A stretch of 22,997 nt of DNA from an uncultured Selenomonadaceae bacterium (lineage in GTDB: Bacteria > Bacillota > Negativicutes > Selenomonadales > Selenomonadaceae), in contig CAJONF010000031.1 in NCBI GenBank assembly GCA_905236665.1, positions 1-22,997 of the forward strand, read 5' to 3'. A model generated the notes under the pieces. The model was not told the origin of the DNA. It saw only the letters and a program-made list of their open reading frames with translations, and ran no database searches. The position numbers were made by a program, and so were the translations under genes. This document shows, in pieces, positions 1 to 6,974 of this stretch (positions within the stretch are counted from its first letter, which is position 1; each line of letters opens with the position of its first letter).

Positions 1-72
1 ACGCGAGTAGCTCCGGCAAAAGCGGACGCGGCGAAGCAGGAATGGGACATAAGAGTTTACAACTTTTTATAA
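1..72 (+). other. possible 3' end of an upstream reading frame
   Basis: The frame starting at base 1 is open and ends in TAA at 70-72; it reads an Ala/Lys/Arg-rich tail. The frame starting at base 3 is also open, to a TAA at 81-83, so which of them, if either, is coding cannot be decided from this short piece. The first 14-bp repeat copy (37-50) lies inside it. Confidence 0.2.
37..50 (+). repeat. 14-bp direct repeat, copy 1
   Basis: CAGGAATGGGACAT, identical to the copy at 421-434. The two copies bracket the 94-414 gene; the sequence that follows each copy differs. Confidence 0.8.
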
Positions 73-93
73 GTTCTCAGTAACGGTATTTTT

Positions 94-414
94 ATGGACG
101 CCAATGTAAAAATCGTGCTGGATCAGTATTTTGAGGGAGCCGCCGAACTTAAGCCTAATCTCTTCGTTCCCGTGCGCGATAACCGAGTTTTGGAGGAAGG
201 ACTCATCATTGCATTTTTCAGCGAGACTGAACCTTCAACGCTAATTATCAGCGATGACCAGGAAATTTTTGAGGGTGATATTCTCGTTTACCCGAAGACG
301 CGCCAATTTTGCTATGTTGACGACATTCGCCATATTTCCGGCAAAGCTATTTACGTCGCTCACTACCACACCAAACATCAACGCATAGCTCACGTACCTT
401 TTGACGCTGAATAA
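94..414 (+). CDS. hypothetical protein, 106 aa
   Basis: I do not recognise this protein. It is acidic to neutral, has no signal peptide or membrane segment, and reads like a small mixed alpha/beta or beta-rich domain (alternating hydrophobic stretches around residues 37-42, 49-53 and 59-66), ending in a His-rich stretch near residues 90-98. No convincing Shine-Dalgarno precedes the ATG, so the start is uncertain; no other start gives a better site. It is bracketed by a 14-bp direct repeat (37-50 and 421-434), which may mean that it was inserted as a unit. A regulatory leader for the next gene follows it. Coding potential is judged from the length of the open frame and its protein-like composition only. 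Confidence 0.55.
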   Translation: MDANVKIVLDQYFEGAAELKPNLFVPVRDNRVLEEGLIIAFFSETEPSTLIISDDQEIFEGDILVYPKTRQFCYVDDIRHISGKAIYVAHYHTKHQRIAHVPFDAE

Positions 415-420
415 AAAATT

Positions 421-434
421 CAGGAATGGGACAT
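421..434 (+). repeat. 14-bp direct repeat, copy 2
   Basis: CAGGAATGGGACAT, identical to 37-50, beginning six bases after the stop codon of the 94-414 gene. It is followed at 436-460 by a degenerate short tandem array of TAGTTCY units (tagttct, tagttcc, tagttcc). Confidence 0.8.
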
Positions 435-468
435 TCTAGTTCTTAGTTCCTAGTTCCTACAAAATATC

Positions 469-564
469 GTGCGTTGTCGCCGGATAACGCAAGGGCATTT
501 GCATACGGACTGTAGGCAAGGGCATTAAGCCCAGGAAAGTTCGTTGCGAATGCCCTTTATTTTT
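469..564 (+). promoter_or_regulatory. structured leader with alternative hairpins and attenuator-like terminator
   Basis: Three elements are visible. First, a 9-bp hairpin at 470-478/483-491 with a GCCG tetraloop (one G-U). Second, the 9-mer AAGGGCATT occurs twice, at 491-499 and 518-526. Third, its exact complement AATGCCCTT lies at 549-557, followed by a T-rich run (556-564). The second copy plus the complement forms a terminator-like hairpin. The first copy can pair with the same strand over 13 bp (491-503/545-557, one G-U), so the two folds exclude one another. A small hairpin, GGGC/GCCC at 520-523/529-532, would compete with the second. The SD of the 580 gene follows directly. The layout resembles a transcription-attenuation riboswitch. 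I cannot match it to a known class; guanidine classes deserve comparison because they often control small DMT transporters. Confidence 0.5.
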
Positions 565-579
565 GCGGAGGAATTATAA

Positions 580-999
580 ATGATTTTTTTTCCGATAACA
601 TTAGCAGTTTTAGCAAACGTCTTTTATCATATAGCCAGCAAATCAATTCCCGCCGAGCAAAACGCCTTCATGGGCTTAATCGTCAACTATGCCACAGCAC
701 TCATTGCAAGCACGATTTTATTTTTAATCACGCCGCACGAAAAAATTTTAATCGAGGCGGCAAAAACAAATTGGGCGTGCGTGCTTATGGGCTTATCAAT
801 TACGGGCGTGGAAGTCGGCTTCATCATGATTTATCGGGCGGGCGGCGAAATTTCCACTGCGTCACTAATCGTGAGTATTTTAATCGCGCTGGCAATGCTG
901 ATTATCGGCGGATTTTTTTATCACGAACAAATTTCTGCTCAAAAAATTTTCGGCGCGGCTCTTTGCATAGCGGGCGTGATTGTGTTATCGTTAAAATAA
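580..999 (+). CDS. small EamA/DMT-family transporter, 5 TM (BAT-like)
   Basis: A 139-residue, very hydrophobic inner-membrane protein with about five predicted helices (roughly residues 2-18, 29-49, 65-85, 90-111 and 118-137). It ends in the EamA-like pattern of a Glu-containing loop (YHEQIS, about 113-118) and a final helix rich in Gly/Ala. The length and helix number fit the five-TM bacterial/archaeal (BAT) branch of the drug/metabolite transporter superfamily, which would work as a dimer. Substrate unknown. GGAGGA lies eight bases before the ATG. It is the first gene after the 469-564 leader, which may control it. The next gene starts 20 bases after its stop, so the four genes to 2832 are probably one operon. 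Confidence 0.8.
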   Translation: MIFFPITLAVLANVFYHIASKSIPAEQNAFMGLIVNYATALIASTILFLITPHEKILIEAAKTNWACVLMGLSITGVEVGFIMIYRAGGEISTASLIVSILIALAMLIIGGFFYHEQISAQKIFGAALCIAGVIVLSLK

Positions 1000-1019
1000 A
1001 AATGAAAGGAACGATTCAT

Positions 1020-1382
1020 TTGGCTGATAAAAAATTTTTCGGCGCAGTGCAAGAAATCCGCATTAAGCTCACGGATTCGATAAACGCGGGTAAAGATCCA
1101 CTTGAAATTATTTTAGAGCTGGCAAAAAATCTCGGAGAAATTTCCGGCGAAGATTCTTTTTACGACACAACACGCGAACAAATTTTGGCAGTTTACGGTT
1201 TTGCGCTGAAAAAAATTTTTATTTTGGACGACGAACTTGCTCAAGTCAAAGCTCGGCTGGAAAAAATTTCTGCGGCTTACGAAAACCCCGAATTCACCGA
1301 AGAAGAACGTATTCGCATTGGTTACGCGCTGGAAAATCATAAAAAAGAAATCGAACGCTTGGAACGTTTAAAAAATTCATGA
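1020..1382 (+). CDS. small helical protein of unknown function, ABC operon
   Basis: I do not recognise this 120-residue protein. It is highly charged (Lys/Glu-rich) and looks mostly helical, with a likely coiled coil over the last third (about 72-118, ending in repeated Glu-Arg/Lys-Leu). There is no signal peptide or membrane segment. I chose TTG at 1020 because AAAGGA sits nine bases upstream; ATG at 1002 is in frame but has no SD and would overlap that AAAGGA. An open frame runs further upstream, but over the 580 gene. The stop overlaps the permease start (ATGA at 1379-1382), so the two are translationally coupled. A cytoplasmic partner or regulator of the ABC transporter is possible, but that is inference from position alone. 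Confidence 0.7.
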   Translation: MADKKFFGAVQEIRIKLTDSINAGKDPLEIILELAKNLGEISGEDSFYDTTREQILAVYGFALKKIFILDDELAQVKARLEKISAAYENPEFTEEERIRIGYALENHKKEIERLERLKNS

Positions 1383-2110
1383 TACAAGACATTTTAACGA
1401 TAATGTGGCGTGATTGGATAGTTTTGCGTCGCAGATTAAAAAAATTTATTTTATCGCGGCTCGTCACGCCGATTTTATACTTAGTTGCATTCGGTTGGGG
1501 ATTGGGACGAAATATCAATCTCGCGTCTGGTAGCTACATGGATTTTTTAGTGCCGGGGATAATCGCGCTAAATACAATGAACGTCAGCTACATGAGCATA
1601 ACCACGGTGCACGCTGAACGCGTCTATCATAAAAGTTTGGAAGAATATTTAAGTGCACCGATTGAGCCGGCGGCATTTGTTTTGGGAAAAATTTTTTCTG
1701 CGGTTATTCGTGCGTTGATATCAACAGCTTTAATTTTGTGCGTAGCGTTAAGTTTCGGCGCGAATTTAAAATTTTTTGCTGAACCGCTGAATTTTTTCTC
1801 TGTCATTGTGCTAAATTCTATAATTTTCGCAAGTGTTTGCTTCTGCGCGGCGTTGAAAGTCCAAACTTACGAAGAATTAGCTCAGGTCAACACCTACCTT
1901 TTAATGCCGATGAGTTTTTTGTGCGGAACTTTCTTTTCAACGGCAGAATTGCCGCCGCTCGTGAGAATTTTTATAAATTCCCTGCCGCTCACGCACACAA
2001 GCCAACTTTTGCGCGACGGATTCAACGCGCCGTCTTTTTTTATCCTGTCAGCTTATGCAATCGTTTTAATTTGGCTTGCGATAAAATTTTTTAAGAGGTT
2101 ATCAGCGTGA
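1379..2110 (+). CDS. ABC-2 type transporter permease
   Basis: A 243-residue integral membrane protein with about six helices and the ABC-2 layout: a short basic N-terminus with RRRLKKF near residue 17, a first helix near 29-45, a conserved cytoplasmic stretch (about 77-97) ending in SAPIEPAAFVLGKI, a block of central helices, a re-entrant/loop region with LP-P near residue 188, and a last helix near 222-238 with a basic end. It would export a substrate with the ATPase encoded next (GTGA overlap, 2107-2110). It resembles NodJ/daunorubicin-type permeases more than metal permeases. Substrate unknown; drug, lipid or polysaccharide export are family possibilities. Start ATG overlaps the preceding stop; its SD is weak, consistent with coupling. 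Confidence 0.85.
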   Translation: MIQDILTIMWRDWIVLRRRLKKFILSRLVTPILYLVAFGWGLGRNINLASGSYMDFLVPGIIALNTMNVSYMSITTVHAERVYHKSLEEYLSAPIEPAAFVLGKIFSAVIRALISTALILCVALSFGANLKFFAEPLNFFSVIVLNSIIFASVCFCAALKVQTYEELAQVNTYLLMPMSFLCGTFFSTAELPPLVRIFINSLPLTHTSQLLRDGFNAPSFFILSAYAIVLIWLAIKFFKRLSA

Positions 2111-2832
2111 AACACAATCAATCAAAACTTTGCACCACGCAAATAGAAAATTTTTCTGTTAAAGTCGGGGACTTAATCATTTTTGAGGACGTGAATTTTA
2201 CTCTGCATTGCGGCGAATTAACCGCTTTAATCGGTCCGAACGGCGCGGGCAAGTCCACTTTGCTAAAATCTATCCTCGGCGAAGTAAATCACAGCGGAAA
2301 ATTAAATTATTTCGACGCAAAAGGCGAACATTTGCGCCCGATTATCGGTTATGTGCCGCAAACTTTAAAATTCGACGCCACAAACCCTACAACTGTTTTA
2401 GATTTGTTTATGGCGTGTTTAACGGCGCGTCCGGTGTGGCTTTGCAGTTCAAAATTCATTCGCGAGCGCGTAATAAAAAACCTCCGGCGCGTAAAAGCTG
2501 AATATTTAATCGATAGGCGGCTAGGAGCACTTTCCGGCGGCGAATTGCAGAGAATTTTATTAGCTTTGGCTCTTGATCCGCTCCCAGATTTACTTTTGCT
2601 CGACGAACCGATTAGCGGCGTCGATAAAATCGGCATGAGAATTTTTTATGAACTCGTCGCCGAATTAAAAGCCGCAGAAGATATCGCAATCCTTTTAATC
2701 TCTCACGATTTAGAAATGTTGGAACGTTTTGCCGATAAAGTCATTCTTTTAAACAAACGCGTGATAAAATCCGGAAATGTTCGCGAAGTTTTTCAATCTC
2801 AAGAGATGAGCGAAGTTTTTAAAAGAATTTAA
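2107..2832 (+). CDS. ABC transporter ATP-binding protein (ZnuC/metal family-like)
   Basis: A 241-residue nucleotide-binding subunit with all motifs intact: Walker A GPNGAGKST (43-51), Q-loop Gln85, signature LSGGELQ (142-148), Walker B LLLLDEP (162-168), D-loop SGVD (170-173) and switch His200. The region GYVPQ...T-LD and the tail GNVREVFQ...EVF are most like ATPases of zinc/manganese (ZnuC/MntB) importers. Yet the neighbour is an ABC-2 exporter permease, and no metal permease or binding protein is present in the window. GTG start, overlapping the permease stop, with AAGAGG upstream. It would energise the 1379-2110 permease at the cytoplasmic face. Only a weak hairpin (about 2837-2854) follows; the DUF362 promoter begins 32 bases downstream. 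Confidence 0.85.
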   Translation: MKHNQSKLCTTQIENFSVKVGDLIIFEDVNFTLHCGELTALIGPNGAGKSTLLKSILGEVNHSGKLNYFDAKGEHLRPIIGYVPQTLKFDATNPTTVLDLFMACLTARPVWLCSSKFIRERVIKNLRRVKAEYLIDRRLGALSGGELQRILLALALDPLPDLLLLDEPISGVDKIGMRIFYELVAELKAAEDIAILLISHDLEMLERFADKVILLNKRVIKSGNVREVFQSQEMSEVFKRI

Positions 2833-2863
2833 TCGCTGAAAAACTTCTTTTAGGCAATTTTTC

Positions 2864-2893
2864 TTGACTTAAGTGGACTCGAAGGAATATTAT
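2864..2893 (+). promoter_or_regulatory. sigma-A-type promoter for the DUF362 gene
   Basis: TTGACT (2864-2869), 18-base spacer, TATTAT (2888-2893); a TATAAT overlaps at 2891-2896 but would need a 21-base spacer. A small CCCC/GGGG hairpin (2901-2913) lies in the predicted 5' leader, 30 bases before the ATG. Confidence 0.6.
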
Positions 2894-2944
2894 AATCAAA
2901 ACCCCTGCGCGGGGATAAATTTTTAAACAGGGAGGAAAATTTTT

Positions 2945-3883
2945 ATGGCTAAACAAGCTCCGGTCGTCGGCTCGAAGAATGTTACCGGCGAAAATTATCA
3001 AGGCTCGGCGGCAAAAGTTTATTTCACGAAAAAAATTGACGCTGAACATTTAATTAAACTCTACAAACTCATTAACGAAAATATTTTTGGAAAAGTTGCT
3101 ATCAAACTTCACACAGGCGAAAAAAATGGTCCCAACATCTTGCCGCGGGACATGGTACAAAAATTTCAGGCGCAAGTTCCAAATTCTGCTATCGTTGAAT
3201 GCAATACGCTTTACGAAGGCGACCGCTACACGACCGAAGGGCACCGCGAAACTTTAAAAGTTAACGGCTGGACTTTTTGCCCAGTCGATATCATGGACGA
3301 AGACGACAAAGTTGTTAATCTGCCTGTTCGCAACGGCTTCCACCTTAAAGAAGTTGCCATGGGCGCGCATTTGGTCAATTATGATTCGCTTATCGTCCTC
3401 ACGCATTTTAAAGGGCACTACATGGGCGGTTTTGGCGGCTCAATGAAAAATATCGGTATTGGAAATGCGTCGGGTCATCTTGGAAAGGCGCAAGTTCACG
3501 GCTTAGATCCCGCTAATGTCCCCGAAGATTTTGAGACTTGGCCGACAAAAGAATATTTTATGGAATTAATGTGCGACAGTGCGCAAGCGACTTGTAATTA
3601 TTTCGGCAAACACATAATTTTTATCAACGTCATGCGCCGCTTGAGTGTTGACTGCGACTGCGCGGGCGTCACTGCTGCCGAACCGACCATGAAGGATATC
3701 GGAATTGCCGTTTCGACTGATATTTTAGCGGTTGATCAAGCTTGTGCCGATATGATTTACGCCGCACACGATAGCCACGACATGAAAGAGCGAATCGAAA
3801 CCCGCCACGGTCTGCGCCAACTTAGCGCGATGGCTGAAAAAGGTCTCGGAAATCCTCAATATGAACTGATTGAGATTGAATAA
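2945..3883 (+). CDS. DUF362 domain-containing protein
   Basis: A 312-residue soluble protein matching the DUF362 family: N-terminal KVYFTKKIDAE, a VAIKLHTGEKNG segment (51-62), a central THFKGHYMGGFGGSMKNIG block (153-171) and a VDCDCAG motif (235-241). Many relatives carry a separate 4Fe-4S ferredoxin domain; this one does not, and only the paired cysteines Cys237 and Cys239 and a few scattered ones could bind metal. The biochemical role of the family is not firmly established; iron-sulfur or redox functions have been proposed. GGGAGG stands before the ATG at a suitable distance. The gene has its own promoter and an intrinsic terminator, so it is expressed alone, and the good SD and regular codons suggest solid expression. 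Confidence 0.85.
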   Translation: MAKQAPVVGSKNVTGENYQGSAAKVYFTKKIDAEHLIKLYKLINENIFGKVAIKLHTGEKNGPNILPRDMVQKFQAQVPNSAIVECNTLYEGDRYTTEGHRETLKVNGWTFCPVDIMDEDDKVVNLPVRNGFHLKEVAMGAHLVNYDSLIVLTHFKGHYMGGFGGSMKNIGIGNASGHLGKAQVHGLDPANVPEDFETWPTKEYFMELMCDSAQATCNYFGKHIIFINVMRRLSVDCDCAGVTAAEPTMKDIGIAVSTDILAVDQACADMIYAAHDSHDMKERIETRHGLRQLSAMAEKGLGNPQYELIEIE

Positions 3884-3907
3884 ATCTTCTTGATAAAAAT
3901 TTCTTAC

Positions 3908-3934
3908 CGCTCGAATTTTTTCGGGCGTTTTTTT
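3908..3934 (+). terminator. intrinsic terminator after the DUF362 gene
   Basis: Stem CGCTCGAA (3908-3915) with TTCGGGCG (3920-3927), one G-U pair, and a short T loop, followed by seven T at 3928-3934. Confidence 0.8.
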
Positions 3935-3960
3935 ATTTGAGCCAAAATTTTTCTGCCAGC

Positions 3961-3989
3961 TTTAAATTTTTTCTGCGCCATGCTAAAAT
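3961..3989 (+). promoter_or_regulatory. possible promoter for the DUF512-der pair
   Basis: Extended -10 TGCTAAAAT (3981-3989) with a weak TTTAAA at 3961-3966 spaced 17 bases upstream. The same TGCTAAAAT stands before rpmB. It lies between the DUF362 terminator and the TTG start at 4018. Confidence 0.45.
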
Positions 3990-4017
3990 TATGAAAAATT
4001 TTTTTGGGGGAAGTTTA

Positions 4018-5307
4018 TTGAACGCTTTAATTACAAAAATCGAATCCGGAAGCCTCGCAGAAGAATTAGAACTAGTCGCGGGTGATAAAATCTTAAAAAT
4101 TAACGGAAAATCGCCGCTAGATATAATTGATTTAAGTTTTTTGCTCGCTGATGAGGAAATTGAACTTTTAATCGAACATTCCGACGGAAATAAAGAAATT
4201 ATCGCGTTTGAAAAGGATTTTGACGAAGAATTAGGCGCAGAATTTGAATCTGCTGTATTTAATGGCGTTCGTCAATGTAAAAATCACTGCGTTTTTTGTT
4301 TTGTCGATATGATTGCGCCGAATTTGCGAAAAACTCTTTATATCAAGGACGATGATTATCGTTTGTCATTTTTATTCGGAAATTTCATTACGCTGACAAA
4401 TTTAACCGAAAAAGACTTCAAACGAATAAAAAACTATCATTTATCGCCGCTTTTCGTCTCAATTCACACGATGAATCCAGATTTACGTGCAAAAATGCTA
4501 AGAACACCGCTTGCCGCAAAAATTCAAACGCAATTAGACAATTTGGAACGCGCCGGAGCACAATATCACACGCAAATTGTACTTTGCAGAGATTTAAACG
4601 ACGATTTGGAATTAAATTACACGATTTCGGAGCTTTTAAAGCGACGTCCTTACGTTTTGAGCCTGGCAATAGTCCCTGTCGGCGTTACAAAATACAGAAA
4701 AGATAAATTTCCGCTAAAACAATTCGATAAAAAATCGGCAGAAAAAGTTATTTCGCAGGTTGAAACATTTCAAAAGAAAATTCGCGCAGAAACCGGCAAA
4801 ACTTTTATTTATTTAGGCGACGAATTCTATTTTTTAGCCGAAAAAGAGTTTCCACCGCTAGAATTTTACGATGATTTTCCGCAAATAGAAAACGGAATCG
4901 GTATGACGCGAAATTTTATTGAGGAAATCGGAAATTTAGAACTGGAAATTTATAAAAATATAAAAATTAAAATTGATGTGGTTAGTGGCACGTCTTTTGC
5001 GAAGATTTTAAAGAAAATGACCAAAAATATGCCGAATGTTAGAGTTTTACCGGTTGAAAATAAATTTTTTGGCAACAAAGTAAATGTTTCGGGCTTGCTG
5101 ACGGGCGGAGATATAATCAACGAATTAAAAAATGCTAGTGGCGACCGCGATTTAATTTTAATTCCGGCAACGGCATTAAAATCCGGCGAAGAAATATTTT
5201 TAGACGATATTTCACTAGAAAAAATGCGAAAAATCTTCAATCCGGCTAAAATTATTCCGATTCATGACGGTTTTGAATTCAAAAAAGCATTAAAAGGAGA
5301 AATGTAA
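4018..5307 (+). CDS. DUF512 family PDZ/radical SAM protein
   Basis: A 429-residue protein with the architecture of the DUF512 family: an N-terminal PDZ-like domain (about 1-62; GSLAEELELVAGDKILKING), a radical SAM-like iron-sulfur site with Cys87, Cys91 and Cys94 (CX3CX2C, in RQCKNHCVFCFVD), the family block LYIKDDDYRLSFLFGNFITL (107-126), and the C-terminal DUF512 region with VSGLLTGGDI (357-366). Its reaction is unknown. TTG at 4018 is chosen because GGGGG-AAG lies just upstream and because the PDZ begins there; the open frame extends to 3937 but crosses a terminator. Its stop is immediately followed by the der ATG. In Firmicutes this family commonly sits next to der, which suggests a link to ribosome assembly or shared housekeeping expression. 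Confidence 0.88.
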   Translation: MNALITKIESGSLAEELELVAGDKILKINGKSPLDIIDLSFLLADEEIELLIEHSDGNKEIIAFEKDFDEELGAEFESAVFNGVRQCKNHCVFCFVDMIAPNLRKTLYIKDDDYRLSFLFGNFITLTNLTEKDFKRIKNYHLSPLFVSIHTMNPDLRAKMLRTPLAAKIQTQLDNLERAGAQYHTQIVLCRDLNDDLELNYTISELLKRRPYVLSLAIVPVGVTKYRKDKFPLKQFDKKSAEKVISQVETFQKKIRAETGKTFIYLGDEFYFLAEKEFPPLEFYDDFPQIENGIGMTRNFIEEIGNLELEIYKNIKIKIDVVSGTSFAKILKKMTKNMPNVRVLPVENKFFGNKVNVSGLLTGGDIINELKNASGDRDLILIPATALKSGEEIFLDDISLEKMRKIFNPAKIIPIHDGFEFKKALKGEM

Positions 5308-6645
5308 ATGAGTAAAGCGATAGTAGCGATAGTTGGTCGCCCGAATGTCGGGAAATCGACGCTTTTTAACCAAATTGGCAAGAAAAAAGTCTCGATTGTC
5401 GACGATATCGCGGGAGTAACGCGAGATAGAATATATATGGACGCGATTTGGCTAAATCGTGAGTTCACATTGATAGATACGGGCGGAATTGAGATAAAAA
5501 CGAGCGATAAAATGCGAAATGAAATACGAATTCAAGCAAAAATCGCTGTAGACGAGGCAGATGCGATAATTTTTGTAGTAGACGGGCGCGCAGGCTTAAC
5601 TTCAGACGATGAAAACGTTGCAAAATTTCTGCGCGGCTCAAAAAAACCGATAATTTTAGCTGTAAATAAAATTGACGGCATAAATTTAGAAAATGAAGTT
5701 TTTGAGTTCTATAATTTAGGATTAGGTGACCCGATAGGAATTTCAGCGAGCAATGCGCTAAATTTAGGCGATTTATTAGATAAAGTGGTAGAAAATTTGC
5801 CTAAAGACGAAAAAAATACTCAAAAAGACGACGATGAAATAAAAATTGCGGTAATTGGACGACCAAACGTGGGAAAATCATCATTAGTTAATAAAATGCT
5901 GGGTGAAGAGCGCGTAATAGTCAGCGAAGTACCAGGAACGACTCGCGACGCGATTGACACACATTTTTTCATTGACGGAACGAAATTTACGCTAATAGAC
6001 ACGGCTGGAATGCGAAAAAAATCAAAAATTGATGAACCAGTCGAAAGATACAGCGTGATTCGCTCACTTCGAGCGATAGATAGGGCAGATGTTGTGCTAA
6101 TGTTGATAGAAGCACCGGTCGGAGTGACTGAACAAGATAAAAAAATAGCCGGATATGCGCACGATTCCGGAAAAAGTTGTGTAATAGTTGTAAATAAATG
6201 GGATATTTTCCCGAATAAGCACGACAAATCGACAAATCGATTTACAGATGAGCTTAGAGAGCGTTTAGGATTTTTGCAATACGCCCCGGTAGTTTATATC
6301 AGTGCTTTGACGGGACAAAGGGTTGAGCGCGTGACGGAATTGGTAAAATTTGTGGCGGAACAGCACTCAATGAGAATTCAAACCAGCGTTTTGAACGAAT
6401 TAATTCGCGATTGCGTGGCAATAAACCCGCCGCCGAGCAAAAAAGGCAAATCTGCAAAGATTTTTTTCGCCACACAAGCAGATATTTGTCCGCCACGATT
6501 TATTTTATTCGTAAACGAGCCGGAACTTTTGCATTTTTCATATATTCGCTTTATAGAAAACCGTTTGCGAGAAAGTTTTGGGTTTGAAGGCACGCCGTTA
6601 AAGTTTGTAATCCGAAAACACAAGCAAAATCCGGACGAACAATAA
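5308..6645 (+). CDS. der: ribosome assembly GTPase Der (EngA)
   Basis: A 445-residue protein with the tandem GTPase arrangement unique to Der. First G domain: GRPNVGKST (10-18), DTGG (57-60), NKID (120-123), SAS (146-148). Second: GRPNVGKSS (184-192), DTAG (231-234), NKWD (296-299), SAL (332-334). An acidic linker (about 165-178) separates them, and a KH-like domain fills about 355-438. Der binds the 50S subunit and is needed for its maturation. All key residues are present and the length is normal. The ATG follows the previous stop directly, with AAAGGAG upstream, so it is translated from the same message as the DUF512 gene. No clear terminator follows the stop. Confidence 0.97.
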   Translation: MSKAIVAIVGRPNVGKSTLFNQIGKKKVSIVDDIAGVTRDRIYMDAIWLNREFTLIDTGGIEIKTSDKMRNEIRIQAKIAVDEADAIIFVVDGRAGLTSDDENVAKFLRGSKKPIILAVNKIDGINLENEVFEFYNLGLGDPIGISASNALNLGDLLDKVVENLPKDEKNTQKDDDEIKIAVIGRPNVGKSSLVNKMLGEERVIVSEVPGTTRDAIDTHFFIDGTKFTLIDTAGMRKKSKIDEPVERYSVIRSLRAIDRADVVLMLIEAPVGVTEQDKKIAGYAHDSGKSCVIVVNKWDIFPNKHDKSTNRFTDELRERLGFLQYAPVVYISALTGQRVERVTELVKFVAEQHSMRIQTSVLNELIRDCVAINPPPSKKGKSAKIFFATQADICPPRFILFVNEPELLHFSYIRFIENRLRESFGFEGTPLKFVIRKHKQNPDEQ

Positions 6646-6677
6646 AAAATACGACTTAAATCAATAATAATTGCGCG

Positions 6678-6705
6678 TTGTCAAAAAAAAATGCGGTGCT
6701 ATAAT
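6678..6705 (+). promoter_or_regulatory. strong promoter without a downstream ORF
   Basis: TTGTCA (6678-6683), 16-base spacer, TATAAT (6700-6705) preceded by TGC (extended -10). This is one of the best promoter matches in the window, yet no gene of useful length follows on the same strand. Confidence 0.7.
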
Positions 6706-6711
6706 GCAAAT

Positions 6712-6956
6712 CGTTTCAAGGGAATGGAAAAATCAGTAACAGGTTGAAAAAAATCTTCCGCGACGGTGTTTTGGCGGCGGGCACAGAAATTTTGATTGTT
6801 CGCTGACAATCGGTCTAACATCGTTTTGCTCATTCGATAAATTTATTTAAGACCAAAAATCCCTCCCTATTTCTCGGTTTGCGCCGTAAAAATATACCAC
6901 CCTTTAACAGAAAAATACCCTCTCCAAAAAAAATCCCCGCTTGTGGCGGGGGTTTT
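6712..6956 (+). ncRNA. candidate small RNA, possibly 6S-like
   Basis: This roughly 245-base stretch lies between a strong promoter and an intrinsic terminator and holds no plausible gene; the longest thing is a 20-codon TTG frame at 6743. Nested pairings give a rod: 6719-6723/6864-6868, 6742-6745/6851-6854, 6753-6755/6836-6838, 6762-6770/6817-6825 (two G-U) and the apical hairpin 6794-6799/6806-6811. A long rod with a 150-190 base core is the general plan of 6S RNA, but the pairings are short and I recognise no diagnostic sequence. I see no signature of tmRNA, RNase P RNA, SRP RNA or a T-box. Confidence 0.35.
6932..6956. terminator. bidirectional intrinsic terminator
   Basis: Stem CCCCGC/GCGGGG with a five-base loop. 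On the plus strand GTTTTT follows; on the minus strand the stem is followed by ATTTTTTTT, so it closes both the candidate RNA and the minus-strand secreted-protein gene. Confidence 0.8.
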
Positions 6957-6974
6957 TGAGTTTTAGAACAAATT

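Noticed and set aside
436..460. CRISPR-like array
   Set aside because: Units are only 7-8 bases and contiguous without spacers; this is a short degenerate tandem repeat.
771..1019. upstream extension of the 1020 gene to 771
   Set aside because: It overlaps the EamA transporter gene for about 230 bases, and the translation of that part is Arg-rich frame-shifted sequence.
3937..4017. upstream extension of the DUF512 gene
   Set aside because: It begins at the T-run of a terminator and crosses the likely promoter; the PDZ domain and SD support 4018.
5820..6227. 135-residue minus-strand open frame inside der
   Set aside because: Complement of the second GTPase domain; Ser/Ile-rich composition typical of antisense frames.
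6712..6900. cobalamin, molybdenum-cofactor or T-box riboswitch
   Set aside because: Short stretches look G/C-rich and vaguely similar, but conserved boxes are missing and no downstream gene on the same strand would be controlled.
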